This document shows positions 1-13,401 of a DNA stretch of 64,000 nucleotides, in pieces; position 1 is the first letter of the stretch, and the number at the start of each line of letters is the position of its first letter. The notes below the pieces were generated by a model that worked only from the letters and a program-made list of their open reading frames with translations, had not been told where the DNA came from and did no database searches. Source of the stretch: CAWFSE01 sp963697565 (lineage in GTDB: Bacteria > Actinomycetota > Actinomycetes > CAVWCF01); the NCBI GenBank assembly GCA_963697565.1, contig CAVOOM010000003.1, positions 1-64,000 of the forward strand. The letters run 5' to 3'. The translations under genes were made by a program, and so were the position numbers.

Positions 1-2
1 AC

Positions 3-104
3 GACGCGCTCTCCTGGGTCGGCCTCACGCTGGCCAACTGCCCCCGCGCCGAGCTCGCCACCCCGCCGCCCCGCGACCCGTTCCACCGCCCCGTCACGAC
101 CGTC
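3..104 (+). CDS. Possible 3' end of an unrecognised gene, cut by the window edge
   Basis: Reading from base 3, nearly every codon ends in G or C up to about base 104 (DALSWVGLTLANCPRAELAT and onward), the codon bias of real genes in this window. The bias stops where the convergent phosphorylase gene ends. No stop codon occurs in this frame near base 104, so either the true end is hidden by a frameshift or the signal is fortuitous. The reverse strand here shows no start codon and no resemblance to adenosine deaminase, which often follows this nucleoside cluster. I do not recognise the product. Confidence 0.25.
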
Positions 105-1399
105 AGGCGATCCGGTCGATCAGGAGCGGAAGCCGGTCGACGGCGGTCCCCTCGGGGGCCACCGACCAGCCGCCGTCCAGCGCCTGCAGGGCCAGTGGGA
201 ACCGCTCGGGCTCGTCGGTGTGCAGCGTCAGCAGCGGCTGACCGGCCGCGACCGCATCGCCGGGCTTGGCGTGCCACTCGACCCCGGCCCCGGCCTGGAC
301 CGGGTCCTCCTTGCGCGCCCGGCCGGCGCCGAGCCGCCAGGCCGCGACCCCCACGGCGTACGCGTCGAGGCGGGCGAGCACGCCGGGCTCGGCGGCGGCG
401 ACGACGTGGGTCTCGCGGGCCACCGGGAGCGCGGCGTCCGGGTCGCCGCCCTGCGCGGCGATCATCCGCCGCCAGGCGTCCATCGCCGACCCGTCGGCCA
501 GCCGGTCGGCGGGGTCGACGGCGTCGAGCCCGGCACCCGCGAGCATCTCGCGGGCCAGCGCGAGGGTGAGCTCGACGACGTCCGGCGGGCCGCCGCCGGC
601 CAGCACCTCGACCGACTCGCGCACCTCGAGCGCGTTGCCGGCGGTGCAGCCCGAGCGGCGTGTCCATCGCGGTGAGCAGCGCGACCGTGCGCACGCCGGC
701 GTCGGTGCCGAGGCCGACCATCGTCGCGGCCAGCTCGCGGGCGCGGTCGACGTCCTTCATGAAGGCGCCCGAGCCGACCTTGACGTCGAGCACGAGCGAG
801 CCGGTGCCCTCGGCGATCTTCTTGCTCATGATCGAGCTGGCGATCAGCGGGATCGCCTCGACCGTGCCGGTGACGTCGCGCAGCGCGTAGAGCTTCTTGT
901 CGGCCGGGGCCAGCCCGTCGCCGGCGGCGCAGATCACCGCGCCCGCCGTCGCGCAGCACGGCGAGCATCTCGTCGTTGCTGAGCAGCGCGCCCGCCAGCC
1001 GGGGATCGACTCGAGCTTGTCGAGGGTGCCGCCGGTGTGGCCGAGCCCGCGGCCGGACAGCTGCGGGACGGCGGCCCCGCAGGCGGCCACCAGCGGGCGC
1101 CAGCGGCAGCGTGATCTTGTCGCCGACGCCGCCCGTCGAGTGCTTGTCGGCCGTGGGGCGGTCGAGGCGCCGACCAGTCCATCCGCTCCCCCGAGCGGAT
1201 CATCGCGTCGGTCCACCGGGCGATCTCGCGGCGGTCCATGCCGTTGAGCAGGATCGCCATGGCCAGCGCCGACATCTGCTCGTCGGCGACGACGCCGCGG
1301 GTGTAGGCGTCGACCACCCAGTCGATCTGCGCGTCGTCCGAGCGCGCCGTGGTCGCGCTTGGCCCGGATGATGTCGACGGCGGCGTACGGCTCGGTCAC
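103..1399 (-). CDS. deoA: Pyrimidine-nucleoside (thymidine) phosphorylase, with several frameshifts
   Basis: Cytosolic enzyme that splits thymidine or uridine with phosphate into base and (deoxy)ribose-1-phosphate, in pyrimidine salvage. Pieces of one protein lie in successive frames: the N-terminus TEPYAAVDIIRAKRDHG from a GTG at 1399, then DEQMSALAMAILLNGMDRRE, a central stretch with SSIMSKKIAEGTGSLVLDVK and GSGAFMKDVDRARELA, then TAGNALEVRESVEV and the PYNP C-terminal domain to the stop at 103. The span of about 432 codons fits the family. Frame changes lie near 645, 945-1000, 1100, 1165 and 1345; the one near 645 disappears if one base is removed. The GTG overlaps the proposed cytidine deaminase stop (GTGA), indicating translational coupling. 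Sequencing error is more likely than decay. Confidence 0.88.
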
Positions 1400-1826
1400 G
1401 CGACGGTCCTCCCGTCGGGCGTCGAGGTCGTCGGGGCCGAACGCGTCCGGCAGGACCTCGCTCATGCGGCTTGATCCCGTGGGCGGTGTCGACGAGGCAG
1501 TCCGCCCCGCCGTTCTCCCACAGCAGCTGGCGGCAGCGGCCGCACGGCATCAGCGGCTGGCCGTGCTGGTCGACGCAGGCGACCGCGACCAGCCGCCCGC
1601 CGCCGCTGAGGTGCAGGGCCGAGACCATGCCGCACTCGGCGCACAGCCCCACCCCGTACGAGGCGTTCTCGACGTTGCAGCCGACCACGATCCGGCCGTC
1701 GTCCACCAGCCCGGCGACGCCCACCTTGAACCGCGAGTACGGCGCGTACGCGTGCCGCATCGCCGCCACGGCCTCGGCCCGCAGGGCCGGCCAGTCGACG
1801 TCCGCTGCGCGGGGTTCGGGTGCCAC
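1396..1826 (-). CDS. cdd: Cytidine deaminase, frameshifted near the C-terminus
   Basis: Zinc enzyme converting cytidine and deoxycytidine to uridine and deoxyuridine for pyrimidine salvage. The intact part shows APYSRFKVGVA, the GCNVENASYG substrate loop, LCAECGM with a zinc-ligand Cys and catalytic Glu, and the second zinc motif PCGRCRQ. I place the start at GTG 1826, eight bases from the permease stop. After GIKP, near 1470, the reading continues one frame over as SEVLPDAFGPDDLD, the usual C-terminus; a further shift near 1425 would let it stop on a TGA overlapping the deoA start. Length of about 143 codons is a little above the usual 130. It sits between transporter and phosphorylase, so imported nucleosides are processed at once. 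Confidence 0.88.
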
Positions 1827-1834
1827 GGCGCGGC

Positions 1835-3099
1835 TCAGGTCTCCTCGCCCTTGCGGTAGACCTGCCCGTCGGCCGCGGGCATCCGCAGCCGTTGGGTGGC
1901 CAGCGCGAGCACCACCAGCGTGGTGATGTACGGGGTCATGAAGGTCACCTGCGGGGGCAGGTCGGTCGTGGACGCGTACCACCACCAGAAGCCCGCGGCG
2001 AGGACCAGCGAGATCGCCGCTCCGACCGGCTTGCGCTTCCAGGCGAGGTAGCAGACCGGCGATGCCCAGACGCGATGGCGGCGAGCAGCAGCAGCGCGTG
2101 CACGGCCTCGCCGCTGCGCAGCTGCAGGCCGTCGGCGTAGCCGAAGAGCCCTGCACCGGCGGCCAGGCCGCCTGGCCGCCAGTTGCCGAAGATCATCGCC
2201 GCGAGGCCGATGTAGCCGCGGCCCCCGGTCTGGCCCTCGCGGTAGATGCTCGCCGCCACGATGGCGAGGTAGGCGCCGCCGAGGCCGGCGAAGGCGCCCG
2301 ACGCGACGACGGCGATGTACTTGTACTTGTAGACGTTGACGCCCAGCGACTCCGCGGCGTACGGCGCCTCACCGCAGGAGCGCAGCCGCAGGCCAAAGGC
2401 CGTGCGCCACAGGATCCACCAGGTCGCGATCACGCAGGTGATGGCGAGCACCGTGACGTACGAGATGTTGGTGGTCAGCCCGGCGATCACGCCGCCGAGG
2501 TCGCTGATCAGGAACAGGCCGGTGTCCTCCAGCGCCTCGCCCAACTGGGAGAGGCCGGGGAGGGTCACGCTGCCGATCGGATCGATCGGGGGCGACTGGG
2601 TCTGGCCGCCGCCGGGCGTGCCCTCGAACGCGGTGGCGGCGAGGTACTTCGTCAGCCCGAGGGCGAGGATGTTGATGGCCACACCGGAGACGATCTGGTC
2701 GACGCCGAAGGTCACCGTCGCCAGCGCGTGCAGCAGCCCGCCGAGCGAGCCCATGAAGACCGCGAAGGCCACCCCGGCCCACGGCCCCCATTGCCAGCCG
2801 GCGAAGCCGGCGCCCCAGGTGCCGAGGATCATCATGCCCTCGAGCCCGATGTTGACCACGCCGGAGCGCTCCGACCACAGGCCGCCGAGGCCCGCCATGC
2901 CGATCGGCACCGCCAGCCCGAGCGCCGCGGCGATCGTGCCGGACGAGGTGAGCTCGTCGGCTCCGGTGACCACCCGCACAAACGAGAACAGCAGGAGCAG
3001 GCCGGACAGGATGAGCAGCAGCCGCGGCCACGCGCGGCGGCGGGTGGGCGCAGCCGGTGCGGCAGGCGCCGGGACGCGGACCTCGCTGTCGATGCTCAT
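1835..3099 (-). CDS. Nucleoside ABC transporter permease 2 (BPL_TM family)
   Basis: Inner-membrane permease of the BMP-type purine/pyrimidine nucleoside importer, related to BmpD and NupQ. The protein has a cytoplasmic proline/arginine-rich start, then about ten hydrophobic helices, with the family motif SGVVNIGLEGMMILGTWGAG near residues 85-105 and GVDQIVSGVAINILALGLTK. After HALLLLAAIA, near 2065, the frame changes, then continues as AWKRKPVGAAISLVLAAGFW through to a C-terminus ending GQVYRKGEET, stop 1835. The ATG at 3099 overlaps the stop of the upstream permease (ATGA), so the two are translationally coupled and presumably form the heterodimeric channel. Confidence 0.9.
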
Positions 3100-4245
3100 G
3101 CCGGCACCTCCGTCGCCGGACCGGCGGGTGGGGGCGGCGCCTGGGCCGGGGGCGGCGGACCCGTCTCCCCCAGCTTGCGGCCCACGTCACGGGCCACCTG
3201 GCGCACGGTGTAGCGCCGCACCAGCTCGTAGGCGATGACGACGCACAGCACGATGACGCCCTGCATGATCAACACGATCTCCTTGGGCACGCCCTCGAGG
3301 TCGAGGATCTGAGCCGAGGAGTCGAGGAAGCCGAACAGCAGCGCCCCGAAGGCGATGCCGATCGGGCTGTTGCGCCCGAGCAGGGCGATCGCGATGCCGG
3401 TGAAGCCCAGCCCGGCCGGGAAGTCCAGCGAGTACTGGTAGCTCGCGCCGAGCAGTTGCGGCATGCCCACGAGACCCGCGACGGCGCCGGAGAGCAGCAT
3501 GCTGATCAGGATCATCTTCTTGACGTTGACGCCGCTGGCGACCGCGGCCGACTCGCTCATGCCGGTCGCGCGCAGGTCGAAGCCGAACCGGGTCCGGCCC
3601 AGGATGTACCAGTAGGCAACGCCGACCAAGGCGGCCAGGAAGATCAGGCCGTAGACCAGCTCGGTCGGTGCCGGGGATCAGCGGGATGCCAGGCACCCGG
3701 CCGCTCTCCGGGATCGTCGGCGTCGCGATGTTGTTGGAGCCGGCCGCGGACTCGGCGAGCCGGCCCGGCGCCAGCAGGTAGGCCGCGATCCCGGTGGCGA
3801 TGAAGTTCAGCATGATCGTCGAGATGACCTCGCTGACGCCGCGGGTCACCTTGAGCAGCCCGGCGATGCCGGCCCACATAGCGCCCACGGTCATCGCCAC
3901 CAGGATGGTGAGCCCGATGTGCAGCGGGGCCGGCAGCGCAACGTTGCCGGCGAAGGCGGCCGCCAGGATCGCGGCGAGTCGGTACTGCCCGTCGACGCCG
4001 ATGTTGAACAGGTTCATCCGGAAGCCGATCGCGACCGCGATCGCCGACAGGTAGTACGTCGTCGACTGGTTGAGGATCAGCACCTGGGTCCGCGGCTGGC
4101 CCGCGTACTCGATCATCGACTGGAACGCCGCGAACGGGTTGACACCAGTCGCCGCGAGGATGACGGAGACGATCGCCATCGCGAACAGCACCGCCACCAG
4201 GGGCGTGCCGACCGTCAGCAGGAGGCGGCGCACCTTGGGGCTCAT
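3096..4245 (-). CDS. Nucleoside ABC transporter permease 1 (BPL_TM family)
   Basis: Second membrane subunit of the nucleoside importer, related to BmpB and NupP. It opens with MSPKVRRLLLTVGTPLVAVL, carries IGFRMNLFNIGVDGQYRLAA and EVISTIMLNFIATGIAAYLL, and after a frame change near 3668 continues with VGVAYWYILGRTRFGFDLRA and ASGVNVKKMILISMLLSGAV. The C-terminal 25 residues are a proline-rich cytoplasmic tail. About 383 codons, normal for the family. It overlaps the ATPase gene upstream (ATGA at 4242-4245) and the second permease downstream by four bases, so ATPase and both permeases are one tightly coupled unit. Confidence 0.9.
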
Positions 4246-5798
4246 GCCGCCTCGCCCCCCGCGCCGGTCATGGCCGAACCCAGCTCCTCGGGCGTGACGG
4301 TCGCCGGGTCGACGTCGGCCACGATGCGTCCTCTCAGGATCACCTTGAGCGTGTCGGACAGCCCGATCAGCTCGTCGAGATCGGCGGAGATGAGCAGCAC
4401 GGCCAGACCTCGCGAGCGGGCGTCGCGCAGCAGGTCCCAGATCGTCGCCTGGGCGCCGACGTCGACCCCCCGCGTGGGATGGGACGCGATGAGCATCACT
4501 GGCTCCCCGCTCATCTCGCGGCCCACGATCAGCTTCTGCTGGTTGCCGCCGGACAGCGCTGAGGCCAGCACCTCAATGCCCGGCGTCCGCACGTCGTACT
4601 CCTCGACGATGCGCTCGGTGTCGCGCCGGGCACCGGCTCGGTCGATGAGCGGGCCGCGCGAATTGGGCACCTGGGTCTGGTGGCCCAGCATCCGGTTCTC
4701 CCAGAGCGGCGCCTCAAGCAGCAGGCCGTGGCGGGACCGGTCCTCGGGGATGTACGCCATGCCGGCCTCGCGCCGGGCCCGGGTCGACCAGGAGGTCATG
4801 TCGCGGTCGCTGAGCCGCACGGTCCCCGCCGACAGCGAGCGCATCCCCATGATCGCCTCGACGAGCTCAGCCTGGCCGTTGCCCTCGACCCCGGCGATCC
4901 CGAGGATCTCGCCGCGGTGGATGGTGAACGACACGTCGTCCAGCAGGCGGCGGGCGCCGCTCTCCAGCACCAGCCCCTCGACGCGTCAACTCAGCGATGT
5001 CCGTCACGGTCGACTCACGGGTCTCCGGCGACGGCAGCTCGCTGCCGACCATCAGCTCGGCCAGCTTGCGGGTGGTGACCTCCGTGGGCAGGACGGTGGC
5101 GACCGTGGTGCCGCGCCGGATCACGGTGATCTCGTCGGCGACCTTGCGGACCTCGTCGAGCTTGTGCGAGATGAAGATGATCGCCAGGCCTTGGGACTTC
5201 AACTCCCGCAGCGCGTCGAAGAGCTCGTCAACCTCCTGCGGCACGAGCACCGCGGTCGGCTCGTCGAGGATCAGCGTGCGGGCGCCGCGGTAGAGGACCT
5301 TGAGGATCTCCACCCGCTGGCGGTCGCCGACGCCGAGGTCCTCGACCAGGGCGTCCGCGTCGACCTCAAGGCCGTAGACGGCGGCGATCTCGTTGATCTT
5401 GGTGCGCGCGGCGTTGAAGTCGAGCCGGCCGCCCTTCGTGGGCTCCGCGCCAAGCACGATGTTCTCCAGCACGGTGAGGTTGTCGGCCAGCTGGAAGTGC
5501 TGGTGCACCATGCCCACGCCGCGGTCGATCGCGTCCGATCGGGGAGTGCAGGACCACCTGCTCGCCGTCCAGGGTGATGGTGCCCTCGTCCGGGCGCTGC
5601 ATGCCGTACAGGGTCTTCATCAGCGTGGACTTGCCGGCGCCGTTCTCGCCGACGACCGCGTGCACGGTGCCGCGCATCACCACCAGGTTGACGTCGCGGT
5701 TGGCGACGACGCCGGGGAAGGTCTTGGTGATGCCGCGCAGCTCCACCGCGGGCGGGGCCGACGGGCGGGGCCGCGGGGGATGGGACCGACGCGCTCAC
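4242..5798 (-). CDS. Nucleoside ABC transporter ATPase with two nucleotide-binding cassettes
   Basis: Energises the nucleoside importer. The first cassette has Walker A GENGAGKST, Q-loop region GMVHQHFQL, and Walker B TLILDEPTAVL. The second has a degenerate P-loop (GVEGNGQAELVEAI), signature LSGGNQQKLIVGREM and IASHPTRGVDVGAQ, the NupO/RbsA pattern in which one site is not canonical. I chose GTG 5798 because it follows a GAGGAG Shine-Dalgarno at good spacing; a frame change near 5745 then joins it to VELRGITKTFPG. Further changes lie near 5535 and 4985. About 518 codons, as expected. It follows a strong hairpin that separates it from the binding-protein gene. Confidence 0.9.
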
Positions 5799-5838
5799 GG
5801 GCAGCTCCTCACAGATGCGGGGGCCTCGGGGCAAAGCG

Positions 5839-5879
5839 CCGGGCCCGGCTCGCACGCTATCGCGCGGAGCCGGGCCCGG
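5839..5879 (-). terminator. Strong hairpin between binding-protein gene and transporter ATPase gene
   Basis: A perfect 13-bp inverted repeat (ccgggcccggctc at 5839-5851, gagccgggcccgg at 5867-5879) with a 15-nt loop lies 26 bases after the stop of the BMP lipoprotein gene and 40 bases before the ATPase start. No U-run follows. Such intercistronic hairpins usually stabilise or partially terminate the message, so that the abundant binding protein is made in excess over the membrane components. The role here is inferred. Confidence 0.6.
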
Positions 5880-5905
5880 TGGTGGATCTCAGGCCACTCG
5901 ATCCA

Positions 5906-6949
5906 TCAGGACGAGGGGACCGTGATGGTGCCGTCCTCGATCTGCGTGGCGTACTCGTCGGTCTTGGCGGTGTAGGGCTCGACGGCCGGGTTGGACAGCG
6001 AGTAGCCCACGCCCTCCTTCTTCAGGTCGAAGGTCACCACGCCGGTCAGCGGCGAGCCGTCGACCGCCGACGCGACCGTGTCGTACACGGCGACGTCGAC
6101 GCGCTTGAGCATCGACGTGATGATGACGTCCTTCACGTCGGCCGCGGCCGTGAGGTACTGGTCGGAGTCGACGCCGATGGCCAGGCCCTTGGCTGCCGCT
6201 GCGGCGGTGAACACGCCCGAGCCGGAGCCGCCCGCCGCGTGGTACACGACGTCGGCGCCCTGCTGGAACATGCCCTCGGCCGCGGTCTTGCCCTTGGCCG
6301 GGTCGCCGAAGCCGGAGAAGTCCGGGGGCTCGGTGAGGTACTTGACCTGGACCTTGACGTTCGGGTTGACCGCCTGCGCGCCGGCCGTGAAGCCAGCCTC
6401 GAACTTCTTGATCAGCGGGACGTTCACGCCGCCGACGAAGCCGACGTTGCCGGTCTTGGAGGCCTGCGCGGCGACGGTGCCGACGAGGAACGAGCCCTCG
6501 TTCTCCGCGAAGACGAGCTGGGCGACGTTGGGGCCCTTGGAGTCATCCGAGGCGTCGTCGATGATGGCGAAGTTGATGTCCGGGAACTCCGCGGCGACCT
6601 TGCCGACCGACTTCGCGTAGGCGAAGCCGACCGCGATGATCGGGTTGTAGCCGCCGCTGGCGAGCAGGCGCAGGCGCTCTTCCTTCTGCGCGTCGGTCTC
6701 ACCGGTGCCGGCCTCGAGCTCCTTGGTCTCGACGCCGAACTCCTCCTTGGCCTTGTCCAGGCCCGCGGCCGCCGAGTCGTTGAACGACTGGTCACCGCGG
6801 CCGCCGATGTCGTAGGCGAGACCGACCTTGACGTCGGACGCCGCCGGCGAGCTCGCGCCGGCATCGCTGTCATCGTCGCTGCCGCCGCAGGCGGTCAGGA
6901 CGAGGGCGCCGGCCGCGAGAACCGCGCCGACCTTCAGAACCCTGCGCAC
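5906..6949 (-). CDS. BMP family nucleoside-binding lipoprotein
   Basis: Substrate-binding component of the nucleoside importer, anchored outside the membrane. A basic N-terminus and hydrophobic stretch lead to the lipobox LTACGG, so the mature protein begins at that Cys and is followed by a Ser/Asp-rich linker. The BMP/PnrA fold is shown by VKVGLAYDIGGRGDQSFNDS, NPIIAVGFAYAKSVGKVAAE and NVGFVGGVNVPLIKKFEAGF. I place the start at GTG 6949, preceded by GGAAGGAG; an in-frame ATG 39 bases upstream would add residues before the signal peptide. The gene is intact, 347 residues. It is the promoter-proximal gene of the salvage unit. Confidence 0.92.
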   Translation of the reverse strand: MRRVLKVGAVLAAGALVLTACGGSDDDSDAGASSPAASDVKVGLAYDIGGRGDQSFNDSAAAGLDKAKEEFGVETKELEAGTGETDAQKEERLRLLASGGYNPIIAVGFAYAKSVGKVAAEFPDINFAIIDDASDDSKGPNVAQLVFAENEGSFLVGTVAAQASKTGNVGFVGGVNVPLIKKFEAGFTAGAQAVNPNVKVQVKYLTEPPDFSGFGDPAKGKTAAEGMFQQGADVVYHAAGGSGSGVFTAAAAAKGLAIGVDSDQYLTAAADVKDVIITSMLKRVDVAVYDTVASAVDGSPLTGVVTFDLKKEGVGYSLSNPAVEPYTAKTDEYATQIEDGTITVPSS

Positions 6950-7054
6950 GAAGTGCTCCTTCCTGTGGGCACCGCGAAGCGGCGCCATCGTGGTCGCAGG
7001 CTACCCGGCGGCCAGGGGCCGAAAGGGGGCCGGAGGTCCCGCGGCGCCAGATCG

Positions 7055-8288
7055 TTACCGGACCGAGAGCAGGGCGGAGCCGACGAAAAGCCGCAGACCG
7101 ACGCCGATCGCCCGCTCGTCGGCGTCGAAGACGCCCTGGTGCAGGTCGCGGACCCGGCCGTCGCCCGGGGTGCGGACGCCGATGCGGGCCAAGGCGCCGG
7201 GGATCTTCTCGAGGTACCAGGCGAAGTCCTCGCCGCCGAGGCTCTGCTCCATCTCGTACACCGAGAACGGCCCGAACATCGTCTCGGCCGCCATCCGCTG
7301 GATCGCGACGCTCGCCTCGTCGTTGACGACCGGCGGCACGCCGCGGGTGTACGAGACCTCCACGTCCACGAGGTAGGGCGCCAGCGACCGCCCGCACCGC
7401 CTCCTCGACCATCCGCGGGGCCTGCTGCCAGGCCGAGCGCGTCCAGCGACCGCACGGTGCCCTCGGCCTCGCCGGCCTGCGGGATGACGTTGGCCGCGCC
7501 CCCGGCGATGATCCGGCCCCACACCAGCGACAGGCCCGCGCGCGGGTCGACGCGGCGGGAGAGCACCGAGCGGCACGTCGGCGACCACCCGGGCCAGCGC
7601 GTACGTGAGGTCGGCGGTCAGGTGCGGCCGCGCGGTGTGGCCGCCCGGGCCGGTCATCCGGACGAGCAGGTGGTCGGCGGAGCCGGTGATGGCCCCCACC
7701 CGCAGGCCGACCGAGCCGACGTCGGCGCGCGGGTCGCAGTGCAGGGCGAAGATCCGGTCGATCCCCTCGATGACCCCGGCGTCAAGGACGTCGATGGCGC
7801 CGCCGGGGGTGGACTCCTCGGCCGGCTGGAAGACCAGGCGCACCGGGGCCGGGAGGTCGCCGGTGCGGTGCAGCTCGTGCAGCACGCGCCCCGCCCCGAC
7901 CAGGGCCGCGGTGTGCACGTCGTGGCCGCAGGCGTGGCACACGCCGGGGATCGTCGAGCGGTACGGCACGTCCTTCTCGTCCGGGATGGGCAGCGCGTCG
8001 AGGTCGGCGCGCAGCCCGACGAAGCCGGCCTCCGCGGTCGGCTCGGGGCCGATATCGCAGATCAGGCCCGACCCCGTTGGGCAGCACGACAGGCGAGAGC
8101 CCGGCCGCCTCGAGGTGCCCGGCGACCAGCCCGGTGGTGCGGTACTCCTGGCGGCCGATCTCCGGGTGGGAGTGCATCTGGCGGCGCAGCGCGACCAGCT
8201 CGTCTTGGTACCCCTTGGCCATCGCCGCCACCCGGGGGGCCAGCGCGGCGAGCTGGGGGGAGACGCCGTTCGCCGGGTGGTCGGTCAC
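7055..8288 (-). CDS. M20 family amidohydrolase (hippurate/IAA-amino acid hydrolase type), frameshifted
   Basis: Metal-dependent hydrolase of N-acyl amino acids or similar amides. Seen: an N-terminal helix region with LVALRRQMHSHPEIGRQEY, metal motif CHACGHDVHTAALVGAGRVL, catalytic FQPAEES, dimerisation-domain GPGGHTARPH, and C-terminal SLGGEDFAWYLEKIPGALAR, the order of M20D peptidases. The GTG at 8288 begins TDHPANGVSPQLAAL. Frame changes near 8065, 7570 and 7395-7440 break the reading; about 411 codons in all, the usual size. Substrate cannot be told from sequence. Its nearness to the nucleoside genes may be accidental. Confidence 0.87.
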
Positions 8289-8331
8289 AGCCCCGCAGCC
8301 TACGGGCAGCCGACCGGCATAGGCTGCGCGG

Positions 8332-9026
8332 ATGAGCGAGCACGGCGGCTGGGGGTCGCCCGCCCCGGCGCCGGCCGACCCGTGGGCGACCCACCACGAC
8401 GTGCTCACCTCGGGGCACGCCGACCGCTCGCCTCGGCCGCGGCGCCGCCGCAGGGCGGCGATCCTCATCGCGCTGGCGGCGATCGCTCTGGTGCTCGCGG
8501 CGGGGGCCTGGGCATGGCAGGACCGCGCCGGGCAGACCGACGCACTGCTGGACGCCATCACGGCCAGCGAGGCCACCATGGTCGAGGGCCAGGAGGCCCT
8601 GGCCGCCTCCGCCCTGGACTTCGAGGAGCGGCTGGCGGCGGCCCGTCCCGAGCGGCTCCCCGCGCTGGAGGCCGAGGCCGCCGCCGAGCGGCGAGCGGCT
8701 CGGCAGCGCAGTACGAGGCGTTGATGCGCGAGCGCATCACCGCGGTCGAGGCGCTGAGGTTCCGGCCGTGGAACTCCCGGGGGGCCGACACCCAGGCGCT
8801 CTACGTGACCCACCAGCGGGCCTGGGCGGAGCTCTTCGCCGCCGCGGGCCAGTCCGCGGTCACCCCCGAGATCCAGGCCGAGATCAGCCGGTCCTGGGAT
8901 GCCTTCACGCCTGCGCTGACCGAGCTGGGCTACGACGACGGGTCGCGCGCCGCGATCGCCGTGATCATCGGCCCGACCGGCGACGGCCAGGGCGGCGGAG
9001 GCGACCCGAACACCATCCAGGCCTGA
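8332..9026 (+). CDS. Membrane-anchored hypothetical protein with extracytoplasmic domain
   Basis: Unrecognised. The first 33 residues are Pro/His/Gly-rich, followed by an Arg cluster (positive-inside signal) and one membrane helix at about residues 42-62, then an extracytoplasmic alpha-helical part rich in Ala and Glu. Near 8690 the frame changes and coding continues as ERITAVEALRFRPWNSRGAD through AELGYDDGS-like text to the tail GPTGDGQGGGGDPNTIQA at 9026. About 231 codons when joined. It is divergent from the amidohydrolase and convergent with the mutase gene. No catalytic motif is visible. Confidence 0.7.
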
Positions 9027-9049
9027 GGGTCACCGCCTGAGCGGCTCGC

Positions 9050-10635
<1,586 letters not shown>

Positions 10636-10805
10636 GAGATCAGGCTACGGCGCGGGCTGGCGCGATTGGATGTCGGTCTGACGTTTCGACCCCCCACGGG
10701 CGGCCGGGCCGCGCGGCGCGGTCTACGATCGGGGCGTCGGGCGAGCCTGCCCGCCGCGCCAAACCGCCGCAGCACGGCTGCGCCCGGACCAGGACGGAGG
10801 CCCCC

Positions 10806-11198
10806 GTGCCCACAGCACCGGCAGGGACGCTCTACCGCGGCCGCGAGGGGATGTGGTCGTGGGTCGCCCACCGCATCACCGGCGTCCTCGTCTTCTTCTT
10901 CCTGTTCGTCCACGTCCTCGACACGGCGCTGGTGCGGGTGTCCCCCAGCCTGTACGACGCGGTGATCGCGACGTACAAGACGCCCATCGTCAACCTGCTC
11001 GAGGTCGGACTCGTCGCCGCGGTGCTCTACCACGCGCTCAACGGCCTGCGGATCATCGCGGTCGACTTCTGGTCGCAGGGCCCGCGCTTCCAGCGGCCGA
11101 TGCTCTGGGCGATCCTGGCGGTCTGGCTGCTGGTGATGATCCCCGGCACGTACTTCATGCTTCAGCACACCGTCGCCGACCTGTTCGGGGCCCAGTGA
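10806..11198 (+). CDS. sdhC: Succinate dehydrogenase cytochrome b556 subunit
   Basis: Membrane anchor subunit of complex II, which binds haem b and quinone and passes electrons from the SdhAB head. 130 residues with three predicted helices. The family motif WSWVAHRITGVLVFFFLFVH with its His is at residues 17-36, and the haem-ligand region LYHALNGLRIIAVDF at about 78-92. Start GTG 10806 follows ACGGAGG. The gene opens the sdhCDAB operon and overlaps sdhD by one base (TGATG). The 170-bp region upstream, divergent from the mutase gene, must hold the operon promoter; I see no convincing -35/-10 pair. Confidence 0.93.
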   Translation: MPTAPAGTLYRGREGMWSWVAHRITGVLVFFFLFVHVLDTALVRVSPSLYDAVIATYKTPIVNLLEVGLVAAVLYHALNGLRIIAVDFWSQGPRFQRPMLWAILAVWLLVMIPGTYFMLQHTVADLFGAQ

Positions 11199-11620
11199 TG
11201 AGCGCGACGATCCCCGGCTCGTCGCCGGCCCTGCAGCCGCCGCGGTCCCCCCAGCGCAACCAGCAGCGCTCCAACTACGAGCTGTACTCCTGGCTGTTCA
11301 TGCGGATCTCCGGCCTGGTGCTCGTCTTCCTGGTGCTCGGCCACCTGCTGATCATGAACATCCTCGACGGCGGTGTGCAGCGCATCAACTTCGCGTTCGT
11401 CGCCGGCCGCTGGTCCTCCCCGTTCTGGCAGGTCTGGGACCTCCTCCAGCTGTGGCTGGCGATGCTGCACGGCACCAACGGCCTACGCGTGATCATCAAC
11501 GACTACGCCGAGCGCGACGCGACCCGCTTCTGGCTGAAGATGCTGCTCTACACCGCGGCCGTCTTCACCGTGCTGCTGGGCACCCTGGTCATCTTCACCT
11601 TCGACCCGAACATCGGCTGA
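11198..11620 (+). CDS. sdhD: Succinate dehydrogenase hydrophobic membrane anchor
   Basis: Second membrane subunit of succinate dehydrogenase. 140 residues: a Pro/Gln-rich cytoplasmic start, then SNYELYSWLFMRISGLVLVF, the haem-site helix MLHGTNGLRVIINDYAERDA, and a last helix ending IFTFDPNIG. The His in LHGTNGLR is the expected axial haem ligand. ATG 11198 overlaps the sdhC stop, so the two anchors are made in equal amounts. It is followed after 25 bases by sdhA. Confidence 0.92.
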   Translation: MSATIPGSSPALQPPRSPQRNQQRSNYELYSWLFMRISGLVLVFLVLGHLLIMNILDGGVQRINFAFVAGRWSSPFWQVWDLLQLWLAMLHGTNGLRVIINDYAERDATRFWLKMLLYTAAVFTVLLGTLVIFTFDPNIG

Positions 11621-11645
11621 GACAGGACGGGCGGGCCCCCACCCC

Positions 11646-13400
<1,755 letters not shown>

Positions 13401-13401
<1 letters not shown>

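Noticed and set aside
103..1399. Treating the nucleoside phosphorylase as a decayed pseudogene
   Set aside because: All family segments are present in order over the normal length, and many unrelated essential genes show the same type of shift, which points to sequence errors.
5393..8335. A 980-codon open frame on the plus strand
   Set aside because: It is antisense to the ATPase, binding-protein and amidohydrolase genes and has an Arg/Asp/Gly-rich composition caused by high G+C; no domain is visible.
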